Shown here: piece after piece, positions 8,915 through 18,733 of the stretch
How the letters are laid out: each line of letters begins with the position of its first letter
Position numbering within the stretch: the stretch's first letter is position 1
NCBI GenBank assembly: GCA_018398765.1
Contig: JAHBMJ010002215.1
Coordinates: 1-21,322, forward strand
DNA: 21,322 bases
Direction: 5' to 3'
From: Chromera velia
Lineage: Eukaryota; Sar; Chromeraceae
Translations under genes and position numbers: made by a program
The notes under the pieces: generated by a model
Seen by the model: only the letters and a program-made list of their open reading frames with translations
Databases searched by the model: none
Told to the model about the DNA's origin: nothing

Positions 8915-11900
8915 TCAAAGGACTGTGACTGTCTTCGCAAGGCCTCGTGGGTAGTCGGGGTTGTTTCCCTTGAGGACAGCGAGATGGTAGGCAAGCAGCT
9001 GAAGAGGGATGGCTGCAAGGAGTGCGGTGAGGGGGCCGTTGGAGGGAATCACGAAGATGTCCTCGGGGGACACTAGATCACTCACGAGCTCTGCGTTGTC
9101 TGTGATCACGATCAGATGAGCCCCCCGTGCTTTGACCTGCAATGGAATGGAGTCAGTCAGAGAGAAAAAGAAAGGAAGGAAGGAAAGAAGGAAGTCAGAG
9201 AGAACACCTGCCAGGCTGCGGCTCATTTGATCGTACGCACGACGGAGAAAGAGGGAGGAAGACACTGACTCAAGGAAGGACTGACGGACAGACTGTCAGA
9301 AGATGCTAGGATTCCTCCCCGCACAACTAACTCGTCATCTCGCTGAACTTACCACACACGCACTTATCTCCTCACCCACCTGTTCTGCAGCATTTCTCAT
9401 CAGAGCGGTGTGTTCATCAGAAAGGACAATCAGGATCACGGGAGTCCTCGCCTTCTCGTCAATCAAAGCGAAGGGCCCATGCTTCAACGCACCCCCCGGG
9501 AATCCCTCTGCGTGAATGTACGAGATCTCCTTGATTTTCAAGGCCCCCTCGAGGGCAACTGGCCACGCGAATCCCTTGCCGAGAACGAACATCGTGGATG
9601 CGTTCTTGATTCTCTCCGCGAGTCTCAACGCCTGTTCTTCGCAATGCACCGTCATGCCTGCGTAGACAGGGAGGCGATGGACAGAATCCATCAGCTGGGC
9701 CCTTCTGTCCATGTGGGAGCTCTCCGCGTGCATCTGGGCAAACCAGGCGGCGATGAGGGTGAGAACCGTGACCTGCGAGTGAAGCGAAGGGAAGGGATCC
9801 GAGTGAAGGGAAGGGACCATGCAGGGGGGGCTCGAGAGATCTGAAGAAGAAGATTAGTTTTCTTTTAAGTGTCTCCCTCTCTCATTCATCCATTCATGCG
9901 AGGACTTGCTTGCAGGTACGCTTGTGTGTGTAATTTAGGGCGAGCATGAGTGTCGGTGTGTTTGTGCCGGTGTGTGTGTGTGTGAAAGAAAGGGAGGGAA
10001 ACGAGACACACTCATGAAAGAAAGACGGAATAGAGGCTCTTCGCTCTTTTGACCACACAGCAAAAGGAAGTCGACAAGGAGAGAAAGAGAGAAGAAAAGA
10101 AATATCAAACGGAGAAAAAGCGCAAATGGAGACATCCGATGACTCAAGAGAAACAAAAAGGACTCAAGAGAAATAAAAAGGACAGACACAAAGGGGGGCA
10201 TCAGAAAATATGTCGTACAAACGCACCTGAGATGTGAAGGCCTTCGTCGATGCCACAGCCACCTCTCTCCCAGCGTTCAGGTAGACACCACAGCCGGTCT
10301 TCTGTGCAAGCGCTGAACCCACAACGTTAACGACCGAGAACGTCTTCACGTTCGCTTGTTCTGCCAACGCTGCGGCCCTGATCACGTCCAAGGTCTCCCC
10401 TGCACTCACACACTCAGTCAAAAAGACAGACGCAGTGACACGTTTTGCAAGAGGGGGGGAAAGAAAAATGGGGACGTCTGAGGGGCTCGTGCGGCCTTCG
10501 AGAAGGGCAAGAAGGGATAGATTATTGTGATTCCTTATGCTTCTGGTCAATTTTCTCTTCTGTTCGCTCATCTCTGTGGGGAAAAATTGCAAGCCATACG
10601 AAAAAGAGGATTACGCAGGACAAATGGGCAGCCGTGTCTGGCTCATTTCTTTTGACACAGTGTGCACTGGAAGAACGAAGAGGAAACGGAGCACGTTTCG
10701 CTTTTCTGCTGTGCGCTTCTGCACAAAACGGGTTCACAGTCAGCACGCAAGCTCGTAGATGCAAAAGAAGAGGAATAACCGAATTAGAAGAGTAGAGGAA
10801 GGGAACAGAGGGCTCACCAGATTGCGAGAGCAGAAGCAGACCGCCACCCGTTTTGGGAAAGCAGTTCATGTCGCACTCAGAGGCATCGATCACCCGAACC
10901 ACATCCAGGCACCCCAGCCACTGCATGAGCAGCTGGCCGTAGATCCCTGCGTACATGGAAGTACCGCATGCGGCTATGACGAGGTTCTGCACCTTCAGGA
11001 ACGAATCCTTGGAGGTGTCCATCCCTCCCAGCCGCACTCTGTTGGCTGGCGGCTGAATACGCCCCCCGTAATTCAATGCGCGTGCAAGGGATTTCGGTTG
11101 TTCGTGAATTTCTTTCAAAGTCCAGTGAGGATACGGGTCGGGTGAGACCTGGACCCTCTCCTTATGGATCTTTTGCATCGGCCGGGTGCCGACGAGGTGA
11201 TCGATCCCTGCACGAGTCACCACAGCCATCTCACCATCCTTCAGGGTCACATACTGGTTCACGTTACGGGCAAGGGCGGAGGATTCAGAAGCGACGAAGA
11301 CCTGATCGTCGTATGCCGCGACGAGGAGGGGGGAACCGTTACGGGCGACGACCATCTTGTCTGGATGGTCCTTGTGGACGATGCACAAACCCCAGGTACC
11401 CGTCAACTCCCCGATGGCCTCAGCGACAGACTGCTCAAACCCTAGACCCTTGTCGAGGTATGAACCGATCAGATTCGCAATCACCTCGGTGTCGGTCTGG
11501 CTGTGGAACTGTGCACCCTCTTCCTGCAATCTCTTCTTTAGGGGGGCGTAGTTCTCAATTGTGCCGTTGTGCACAAGCGCAATGCGGTTTTTGTAGTCGC
11601 AGTGCGGATGCGCGTTCTCATCTGTCTTTGCTCCGTGAGTCGCCCACCTCGTGTGCGCAATACCGAGAGTCGAGTGTTGGTTTGTCTTTCTGGAATTTGA
11701 CTCCAAAATTGAAACGGAGTCTGCTGTTCCAGACTTGCTGGCGAACTTGCAAGAGATAATGCGACCATCTGCAGAGAGGGTTGCCATCCCTGCGGAGTCA
11801 TATCCTCTATTTTGGAGGATTTTGATACCGTCCATCAGGATCGGTTGGGCCTCTTGGTGCCCCATGTATCCGACAATGCCGCAGCAGTCCGCTCTTTTGG

Positions 11901-12150
11901 GTTTTAGGATGGAAGGGAGCGCGAAAAGTGCTAATCCCGCTGCACCAGCAATAGAGAGGTATCTAAGCATATCCGCTCCCACAAACCCTCTTTGCTGCTC
12001 GTCCTCTCCCCGGCCGGAGGATGCAGAGGCATGAGGCGAGGACATATGGAACCAGAAAGAAGCAAAATTGGAGCTCTGCAAGAGAGCTGCTGCCTGGGAG
12101 TGTCGGGGCAACGCAGCCCTCCCCACAAGAGGGAAAACACGGGAAAACAT
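8915..12150 (-). CDS. GFAT/glmS: Glutamine:fructose-6-phosphate aminotransferase (isomerising), 4 exons
   Basis: It converts fructose-6-phosphate plus glutamine to glucosamine-6-phosphate and glutamate, the first committed step to UDP-GlcNAc. Exons (complement) are 12150-10818, 10399-10227, 9772-9380 and 9136-8915; introns start GTGAGC, GTGCGT and GTGGGT and end CAG; the total is 707 codons with stop. The glutaminase domain starts with CCGIVGY (Cys90 aligned to the catalytic N-terminal Cys) and has RGYDSAG, HTRWATHG, HNGTIENY and TDTEVIA. Isomerase SIS1 has CGTS (395-398) and SQSGE (442-446), rebuilt exactly across the exon 1/2 junction. SIS2 has GALKIKEISYIHAEG and LKHGP; K581, E584, H600 and K701 match E. 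coli K485, E488, H504 and K603. The end, PRGLAKTVTVL, is the usual GFAT tail except for the last residue. Residues 1-89 form an extra leader: basic and Ala/Ser-rich at first, then a hydrophobic segment at about 63-82. Without it the core is about 617 residues, close to bacterial GlmS. ATG 12150 is the first in-frame Met seen; Met36 or Met61 are alternatives. Confidence 0.97.
9137..9379 (-). other. GFAT intron 3 with GGAA repeat
   Basis: Donor GTGGGT follows AEQ, and the acceptor TTGCAG precedes VKARGAHL; the join is phase 0 and restores a normal GFAT sequence. It carries a short GGAA/TTCC microsatellite at about 9171-9192. Confidence 0.85.
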
Positions 12151-12825
12151 GGCAGCGGCAGTTTCGGCACACTGCCTTCGATTTGGCGTCTCTTCGGCCT
12201 GTGGTACTTAGTAGACGTTTGGCATAAACAAAGGCAAACGAAAGAAACAAAGGAAAACACAGAGAGAGTTTGTTGGTTGTGCTCTTTCCCTCACGGCACG
12301 ACAGTGCAACCTGTGTGGTCGATTATGGACGGACATCTCTAGCTCAGAAAGATCTTTGTCAGAATTATATATGAATATATAAGCTCTATAGCTCAGGATC
12401 CGCGATATTCGCGCGAAATGCTGCTCTGAAACAAAAGTCACAAAGGGCCGCGCGAACGCGCGAGGACTGCATGCATGATACCCATGCATGCAGCAGCCTA
12501 TATGCAGCCTTTAATTTTTTCCATGCATGCATGCTTGCATGCAGGCTTTAAACTCGAATTGGTGAAAACGTGTAACGATCGAAGGTACATGCACTTTCTG
12601 TCAATTGGCTGTGTGATTCATCTCAATGCCTTGCACGTTGTTCTTGCTTCGATTACGTGCTGATTCGTATTGTACGATCACTCGATGCCGACACTTTCCC
12701 AGCCAACACAATCGAGGCAAACCATCCCGATCATTCGCGGAAAAACTGGGCAGGACGTTTCGCGTCTCCGTTAAATTTTCGATCCGTACAAACACCCGGG
12801 AGGCCGTGGAGCCAAGCTGCGCAGC
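12151..12825. promoter_or_regulatory. Probable bidirectional promoter between GFAT and the + strand gene
   Basis: No gene is seen between GFAT ATG 12150 (minus) and the candidate ATG 12826 (plus). The centre has five GCATGC hexamers at 12469, 12486, 12525, 12529 and 12537, all within 75 bases and partly overlapping as CATGCATGCATGC. An AT-rich stretch at 12366-12382 (TATATGAATATATAAG) could act as a TATA-like element. GCATGC is a known ApiAP2 target motif in Apicomplexa; carrying that over to this organism is inference. The divergent arrangement and the motif cluster support shared control. Confidence 0.5.
12469..12543. promoter_or_regulatory. GCATGC motif cluster
   Basis: Five copies of the palindrome GCATGC occur within 75 bp, roughly midway between two divergent start codons. 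Being self-complementary, the sites would work in either direction. Isolated GCATGC copies occur elsewhere (for example near 53, 1191 and 6694), but no other cluster in the window has this density. Confidence 0.55.
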
Positions 12826-12918
12826 ATGAGGACAGCAAGGAGCTTACTCTTAACTTTTTCCCTTTTCCATTTTCTGAACGGAAGGGCCGACACGCTGCTC
12901 CAAGCAGAGAAAGAAGAT
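12826..12918 (+). CDS. Candidate first exon encoding a signal-peptide-like leader
   Basis: ATG 12826 opens a 31-codon stretch, with MRTAR, then the hydrophobic core SLLLTFSLFHFL, then NGRAD, which is the n-h-c layout of a secretory signal peptide. It ends at a good donor, GTAAGC (12919), in phase 0. An acceptor, CCATGCAG, ending at 14521 is also phase 0 and would fuse it to SALSRGVGAARTASRAF of the next exon. The intron would be 1,603 bp and would contain the whole AATG satellite. The fused N-terminus, a signal peptide followed by a basic, Ser/Ala/Pro-rich stretch, resembles the bipartite leaders that send proteins to complex plastids. Without transcript data it could also be a chance open frame or the start of a separate gene. 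Confidence 0.4.
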
Positions 12919-13384
12919 GTAAGCTTGCATCTTGCAACCGTCTCCATGCATGTCCTTCATTATTTATGTATGTGCGTCTTTTCAACTTTCGATCGTGCCA
13001 GCTTACGGCCGGTCCCGCACTGCACATGCAGCAACTTTGCCGTCTTTTCCCTTCGTAACCACCCCGAGTAGCCACGCGTTTATCTGGATTCTTATGTGTT
13101 ATTTCTTAATTCCCATACTCTCCAATGTCACGTATATTGAGCGTATCCATGGGTATATATAAGTACTTTCACGCTTGCACATCCAGATAATACAGGTTCC
13201 AAACTCAGCAGTCAATGATTCATTTTTTACTACCGTCACGTGAGACAGAGGGACCGCAGACTGGTACTTTTAATCGAACACGTCAGCAAGTCTGAGTTCA
13301 GCACGCGGTCGCTGTGCATTTCGGCATGAGTCATCTAACGTACATGTATTAATATATGTATATATGTATGTATATATGTATATA

Positions 13385-14433
13385 TGAATGAATGAATGAA
13401 TGGGTGAATGAGTGAGTGAGTGAGTGAGTGAGTGAATGAATGAATGAATGAATGGATGAATGAATGAATGAATGAATGAGTGAATGAATGAGTGAGTGAG
13501 TGAGTGAATGAATGAATGAATGAATGGATGAATGAATGAATGAATGAATGAATGAGTGAGTGAGTGAATGAATGAATGGATGAATGAATGAATGAATGAA
13601 TGAGTGAGTGAGTGAATGAATGAATGAATGAATGGATGAATGAATGAATGAGTGAGTGAGTGAGTGAGTGAATGAATGAATGAATGGATGAATGAATGAA
13701 TGAATGAATGAGTGAATGAATGAATGAATGAATGAATGAGTGAATGAATGAATGAATAAATGAATGGATGAATGAATGAATGGATGAATGAATGAATGAA
13801 TGGATGAATGAATGAATGAATGAATGAGTGAGTGAGTGAGTGAATGAATGAATGAATGAGTGAATGAATGAATGAGTGAATGAATGAGTGAATGAATGAG
13901 TGAATGAATGAATGAATGAATGAGTGAGTGAGTGAATGAATGAATGAATGAGTGAATGAATGAGTGAATGAATGAATGAATGGAATGAATGCATGAATGA
14001 ATGAATGAATGGATGGATGAATGAATGAATGAATGAATGAGTGAGTGAGTGAGTGAGTGAATGAATGAATGAATGAGTGAGTGAATGAATGAGTGAATGA
14101 ATGAATGAATGAGTGAATGAATGAATGAATGAATGAATGAATGGATGAATGAATGAATGAATGAATGAGTGAGTGAGTGAGTGAATGAATGAATGAGTGA
14201 ATGAATGAGTGAATGAATGAATGAATGAATGGAATGAATGAATGAATGAATGGATGAATGAATGAATGAATGAATGAGTGAGTGAGTGAGTGAATGAATG
14301 AATGAATGAGTGAATGAATGAGTGAATGAATGAATGAATGAGTGAATGAATGAATGAATGAATGAGTGAGTGAGTGAGTGAGTGAATGAATGAATGAATG
14401 AGTGAATGAATGAGTGAATGAATGAATGAATGA
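13385..14433. repeat. AATG/AGTG tetranucleotide satellite, about 1.05 kb
   Basis: This is a continuous tandem array of GAAT units with interspersed blocks of GAGT (2-6 units) and single GGAT variants. Larger blocks recur, for example the order GAGT block, GAAT block, then isolated GAGTs around 13924, 14168, 14278 and 14360, so a higher-order organisation is present. The same one-base insertion variant (TGGAATGAATG) occurs at about 13981 and 14231. The minus strand lacks stops only because TCAT repeats have none; the resulting 219-residue Phe-Ile-His-Ser frame is not a gene. The array sits in the putative long first intron of the + strand gene. Confidence 0.97.
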
Positions 14434-14515
14434 CTAAGCCTGGTGGAGCCGAGCTCCTAGCATAGATTACAAATATGTAGATTCATCTATACTTTTCACT
14501 GCTGCATGTGAATCC

Positions 14516-17500
14516 ATGCAGGAGAGTGCCCTGTCTCGCGGCGTTGGCGCGGCCAGGACAGCCTCTCGGGCCTTCTCAACCTTCGCAAAGTTTCCCCCGA
14601 AGCCCACGGGAATTCCGGTCCCCGCAAAACCTCCAGTAGTGCCTGCAAGACCTCCCATTGTGGAACCCCCCGTGGTACCTGTGCCAAAAACGAAACCGCC
14701 TGTAGTCAAGCCAAGATTTTCAGCTGCGACTGAGCCAGCTCCTGCAATCCCCAAAGCGTCCGCCCCCTTTGGCGTCACGGGAGGAGGAGGGATGCAGAGG
14801 TGGAGGAGATTTCCGATGGGCGGAAACACAGCAGTGCCTTTCGTCAGTCCGAACGCATTTTCAATCTGTATGCGTCTGTGACCTACCACCCATTATCCGT
14901 AGATATCCGTATGTGAATCTGTTGATGGCATTCCCCAGTCAGACTGATTTACTGGCCTTGGACTACTTCACGGACCTCGCTTCTCTGTTTGTGGAAAATC
15001 TGCGGACAGACAGATTTCGTGCGACTGGGAGAGGAATGAGAAGACAGAAGGCAAAGACACAACGAGAAAAGCAGACAGGACAAACAGGCCAGAATGCAAC
15101 AAGTGAATTGGGGAACCAGAGGACACAAAGAAAGAAAAAAAGAAAGAAGGGAAGGAAGGAAGGAAGGAAGGAAGGAAGGAATAAAGGGAGCAAATCATGC
15201 AGAGGAAAATTCACACTCAAATAAATAAGCACGGGGTTTCTCTCTTCTCTTCTCTTCTCTTCTCGTCATTCGTCATTCGTGCTGCCCGCAGAGCAACCCG
15301 GCCATGGTATTGGGAGGACACCAGGCAAGGCACTACTCCACGGGGACCATTGCAAACTGGTGGCAGTCTCTCGTTGGGGGTGGAGGAAAAGCTGCGAGTG
15401 TAGAAGGTGGGAGGGAGCATGGGAGGACAAAACAGGAAAGGAGAGAAAAGGAGCAATCGGTGTACGCATCGATGAATCCTTCATTTAATGCTCCTGTTCA
15501 GATGAGGCAGACTCAAAGTCAGGAAGCAGAAAAATGCCATAAATTCAAGGAGATAAGCACGAATGTGAAAGGAATATTGTATCCAGCGAAGCGGGGATGG
15601 AATGGAAGGAAGGCCCGGAGGGGAGCAAAATGCAAACCGCTCTTTTGGAGTCTTTGGTTTCCATCTCTTAGGGCTCAACGTCGTTATGTGTGTACTTCCT
15701 TTTTGAATTCGACGCATCTGTCCATGCAAGGTCATTTTGTGTGAACCCTCTCGTTTTCAGCATTCACTTCCCTTTATCACTCCCTGCCTACCCCCATGTT
15801 TTGCGTACCCCTTCTTTCTCCCTTGCTTGATCTTCCTTTTATCCGCTCTCTTGACCATCCTCCTTTTCTTATTTTACCTTTTCCTTTCTCCCTTGATCTG
15901 ATATGTATTTGATTCTGCCCTCAGTGCCGACAGTTGCGCAACCAGGAAATACACTCTTCAACATCATCCCGAGAGGACACGCACTTCCTGCACTGAAACT
16001 GAGGAGTAAGATTCCAACTTACTCTTCGCTGGAGGGGGGAAAGAAGTAAGTTTCCTTGTGCGTATCCGGGCTCTAGAAAATTATGTTCGTGATATCTGAG
16101 ATGGCCAAAAAGACGTTCTCCTCTGACCTGTCGTGGAGATGTGAGGGCGTTATCGGCAGTGCAAGAAAACACTGAAGGCTCTGACTCGATCTTCTTCCCC
16201 ATTCTCGCACAAAAGAGGCAGGCTGATGCTTCCAGCTACACTTCCTTCCCATTTGACATGGTATGACCCTTCAATTTCTTGTCTGCGATAAAAAACATCA
16301 ATTTTCGTTTTACGCGTTTGCCCAACCAAGCATCTCGCCAACCTTTCTTCTTTGAACTCGAAAACCTATCCCTGCTATCGGGTGTGCAGTTATGCAGCAC
16401 CGTTGGCAGAATTCGGTTGGCCGGCAGAACAAAAACGCCACGGAGTTTTCTCTGTGACTCTGGGAATGGAGGGAGACATGAAAGGCAAGGGCAAGGCAGA
16501 ACACGTGGACATGGAAGTCTCGCAACCGTTTGAGACAGAGACAGAAGGTGAAGGCAGACCGACAAAAAAGCACTGGCTGGATGGGAAGACTCCGGTGAGG
16601 AAGGGACAGACTGAGGAGGAGTGGAGGGCATCAGTGGCTGCACATGAGTGAGTGAACAGCTTGCTTACTGGCCGCTTGCCTGACAGCCTGTCTGTCTGTC
16701 TGTTTGTCTGACTGCCAGTGCTGTGCTTTTTTTTTTTGCTTATTCCATTGCCACATGTTTTTTTCTTTGTCATCCTATCAATTTGTCTCCTGTCCTCTCT
16801 GTGCGCGTCTCCATCTTTTTGCCCATTTTTTGGACTGCAGTCTCTCTGATTTGATGCACTTCTTTTCCGCTTTGTTGTGTGTCTGCATCGCGCAGGCAGA
16901 CAGAGGGTGGGGAACATGTTTCTTTCTTTTGACGGTGACTGATCAATGGATAGACCAAAAGATGTAGAGATGGATGGGCGACTTGGTGAATCCGCAGAGC
17001 CGTGAATGCACGAAGATAGCGGGGGGACACGGAAAGAGAAAGAGGAAGAGGAAGAGGGAGAGACGGAACAAAACCGCGCTGCCTCGGCACTCTCCTGCAT
17101 GACTGCATGAAGGCTCGGTACAACAAAAAAGAGCTGAGTTTCTTCCTCTAGAATCTTTTTTCTTTCCTCGGCTGGATGGGTCGGTGCAGATTTGTAGCTT
17201 CCCAGGGATTCGCCTCTCCCGGTTGGACGCGTTCATCTATGAGGAGAGTCCCTCCGACGGGGGGGAACCTCAGAGGCGAGGCGTGGTCACATCAAGCATT
17301 GCAGGAAGAGCGGCTGGAGAAACCTACAGGTCGTGTTTGAAGGGACAACAGCTCCAGGTTGGTTTTCTCGTTCTGTCAGGCAAGCACACAGTGCATGTGA
17401 ATAGCGTGCTCTGGCTTTTGCAAGACTCTCTTTGCTTTCGCTCATTCTCTGCCCTGTTTCCAGCCATAGATCAGGGATGAGTCTATTACGCGGTTGAACC

Positions 17501-18397
17501 GCGGAGTGTTCACTCCCATTTGATGGATTAGACTGTTTGCACCTTTGTGACTGAAAGTACCTGGGCAAAAGATAAATAAATGGCTCCGTGCTCCCGGGAT
17601 TTCTTCGTGTATATGTAACAGCTGTAGTGCGGTAGCGAGGGGGCTGTGGTAGCAGTGGTGGCATGATTCTCCGGTTATCGGAGAAAGTCCCTTTCGCGAA
17701 AATACACACACAATTATGCACAGATCATGAATGCACACTCGACTGGGCATTCTTTTTTGTTGCAGGTCACGGCAGAGCAGTTTGAACGGAGTGTGGTGGG
17801 TTTCTATGAGAATCTCCTACAGGAGGGCATCGTGCTTGCAGACGCACGGCTTTCTGGACTTTCTATTGCTGACTATGGATTTCTGAAGGTCGGTTTCTGT
17901 CAAATATTCTTAATTGTGACTTCGTATCTTCTTGCATCATTTTCTGATTGAGGTTCCTCGATTTGGCAGCTTCAGTTGATGAAGGCAAGACCGACATAAA
18001 CGGTTTTGTGGACCGACATGCAGCATGCAGCACAGGCCTGAAAAATTGGACATGGTTATGGTATAGTCAAAAAATGAAAGAATCAATGGACTGGTTGATC
18101 CGTATGATCACCTGACAGGTGGCCGACTTCTCCAACGTCGTCGTAGACCCCCGTCCTGCTTCAGAGGGGGGTCTTGTGAAGCCGGGGTTGACGCAATCAG
18201 GGGAGGTGGACAGACGGGTGGTGTCTCTGAGGCTGAGGAAAATGTTGTTGAGCACTGCTGAGTCGATGAGACGACTGACAAGCGGGATGGAGGGAGCGGG
18301 AGATTACCTGATGAAGTGCGAAGCAGAGCTTGCAAACGGGTCTTTTGTGTGGGGTGCGCACAAGAAAGACGCCAACCAAGTTCGGGGTTTCAATTAG
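14516..18397 (+). CDS. Conserved-looking protein of unknown function with N-terminal targeting-like leader (7 exons)
   Basis: Proposed exons are 14516-14842, 15292-15406, 15925-16045, 16390-16594, 17190-17357, 17766-17888 and 18119-18397, each bounded by GT and AG. All phases agree (0,1,2,0,0,0) and the sum is 446 codons with the stop. I do not recognise the family. Residues 2-26 are basic and Ser/Ala-rich without acids after residue 3 (SRGVGAARTASRAF), as in mitochondrial or plastid transit peptides. About 27-66 is a Pro/Val/Lys linker (PPVVPVP). The middle is Gly-rich, with HYSTGTIANWWQSL, then VPTVAQPGNTLFN and NYAAPLAEFGWPAEQKRHG. The C-terminal 130 residues are probably helical (TAEQFERSVVGFYENLL; RRVVSLRLRKMLLSTAESM) and end DANQVRGFN. 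The first donor (GTCAGT, 14843) and the 16594/17190 join are the least certain. If the exon at 12826-12918 belongs, the start moves there and the protein has 474 residues. Role unknown; organelle targeting is inferred. Confidence 0.65.
15146..15183. repeat. GGAA microsatellite in intron
   Basis: About seven GGAA units preceded by AGAAA-rich sequence, inside the proposed intron 14843-15291. A short TCTCT repeat at 15240-15263 leads to the acceptor and may serve as its pyrimidine tract. Confidence 0.85.
16686..16706. repeat. Short TGTC microsatellite in intron
   Basis: About four TGTC units lie in the 16595-17189 intron of the + strand gene. This intron also holds another strong donor (GTGAGT, about 16648) and other CAG acceptors, so alternative splicing or an extra small exon is possible here. 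Confidence 0.7.
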
Positions 18398-18730
18398 AAG
18401 CTCGGTCCGATCATCATGTTTTGTCCGGCGAAGGCCGGCAGGCGCGGGAGAGGGCGACTTACTGGGCCACTTCGTTCATTTAACGCCGTTTTTAATTTCA
18501 ATGTGGTAGAAACGGGCTAATGCTCCGGCCAACGGCATACGCGCAGGCTCCACGGTGAAGCACAAGGGGTTCAATTTACCTTAAATGTGAAGCAGGCTGA
18601 ACGCAAACGGTTGATTTACTTTTTTTTTACCCGCAGCCTGGGTTTACAGCTGTGTTGCAGGCTGCAAATGCTAATCGAATGCACAGCAAACTCGGTATGG
18701 TAAAATGAATTTAAATTGACTCAGACAATT
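18398..18730. other. 3' flank of the + strand gene, no gene seen
   Basis: It follows the TAG at 18395-18397. Composition is mixed, with a short GC-rich inverted patch (GCCGGC region near 18430) and a T9 run. No open frame longer than a few dozen codons is present. It is probably 3' UTR and spacer; no clear AATAAA was found close to the stop. Confidence 0.5.
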
Positions 18731-18733
18731 GGA

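Noticed and set aside
8146-9018. 290-residue minus-strand frame over the GFAT 3' end
   Set aside because: It crosses the GT/GA repeat and overlaps the last GFAT exon in another frame; the GFAT frame is strongly supported.
11076-11759. 227-residue + strand frame opposite GFAT exon 1
   Set aside because: It is the antisense shadow of the conserved glutaminase and isomerase sequence.
13335-13994. 219-residue minus-strand frame of Phe-Ile-His-Ser repeats
   Set aside because: It is the translation of a TCAT tetranucleotide array, which cannot contain stops in any frame of that strand; no start context or domain is present.
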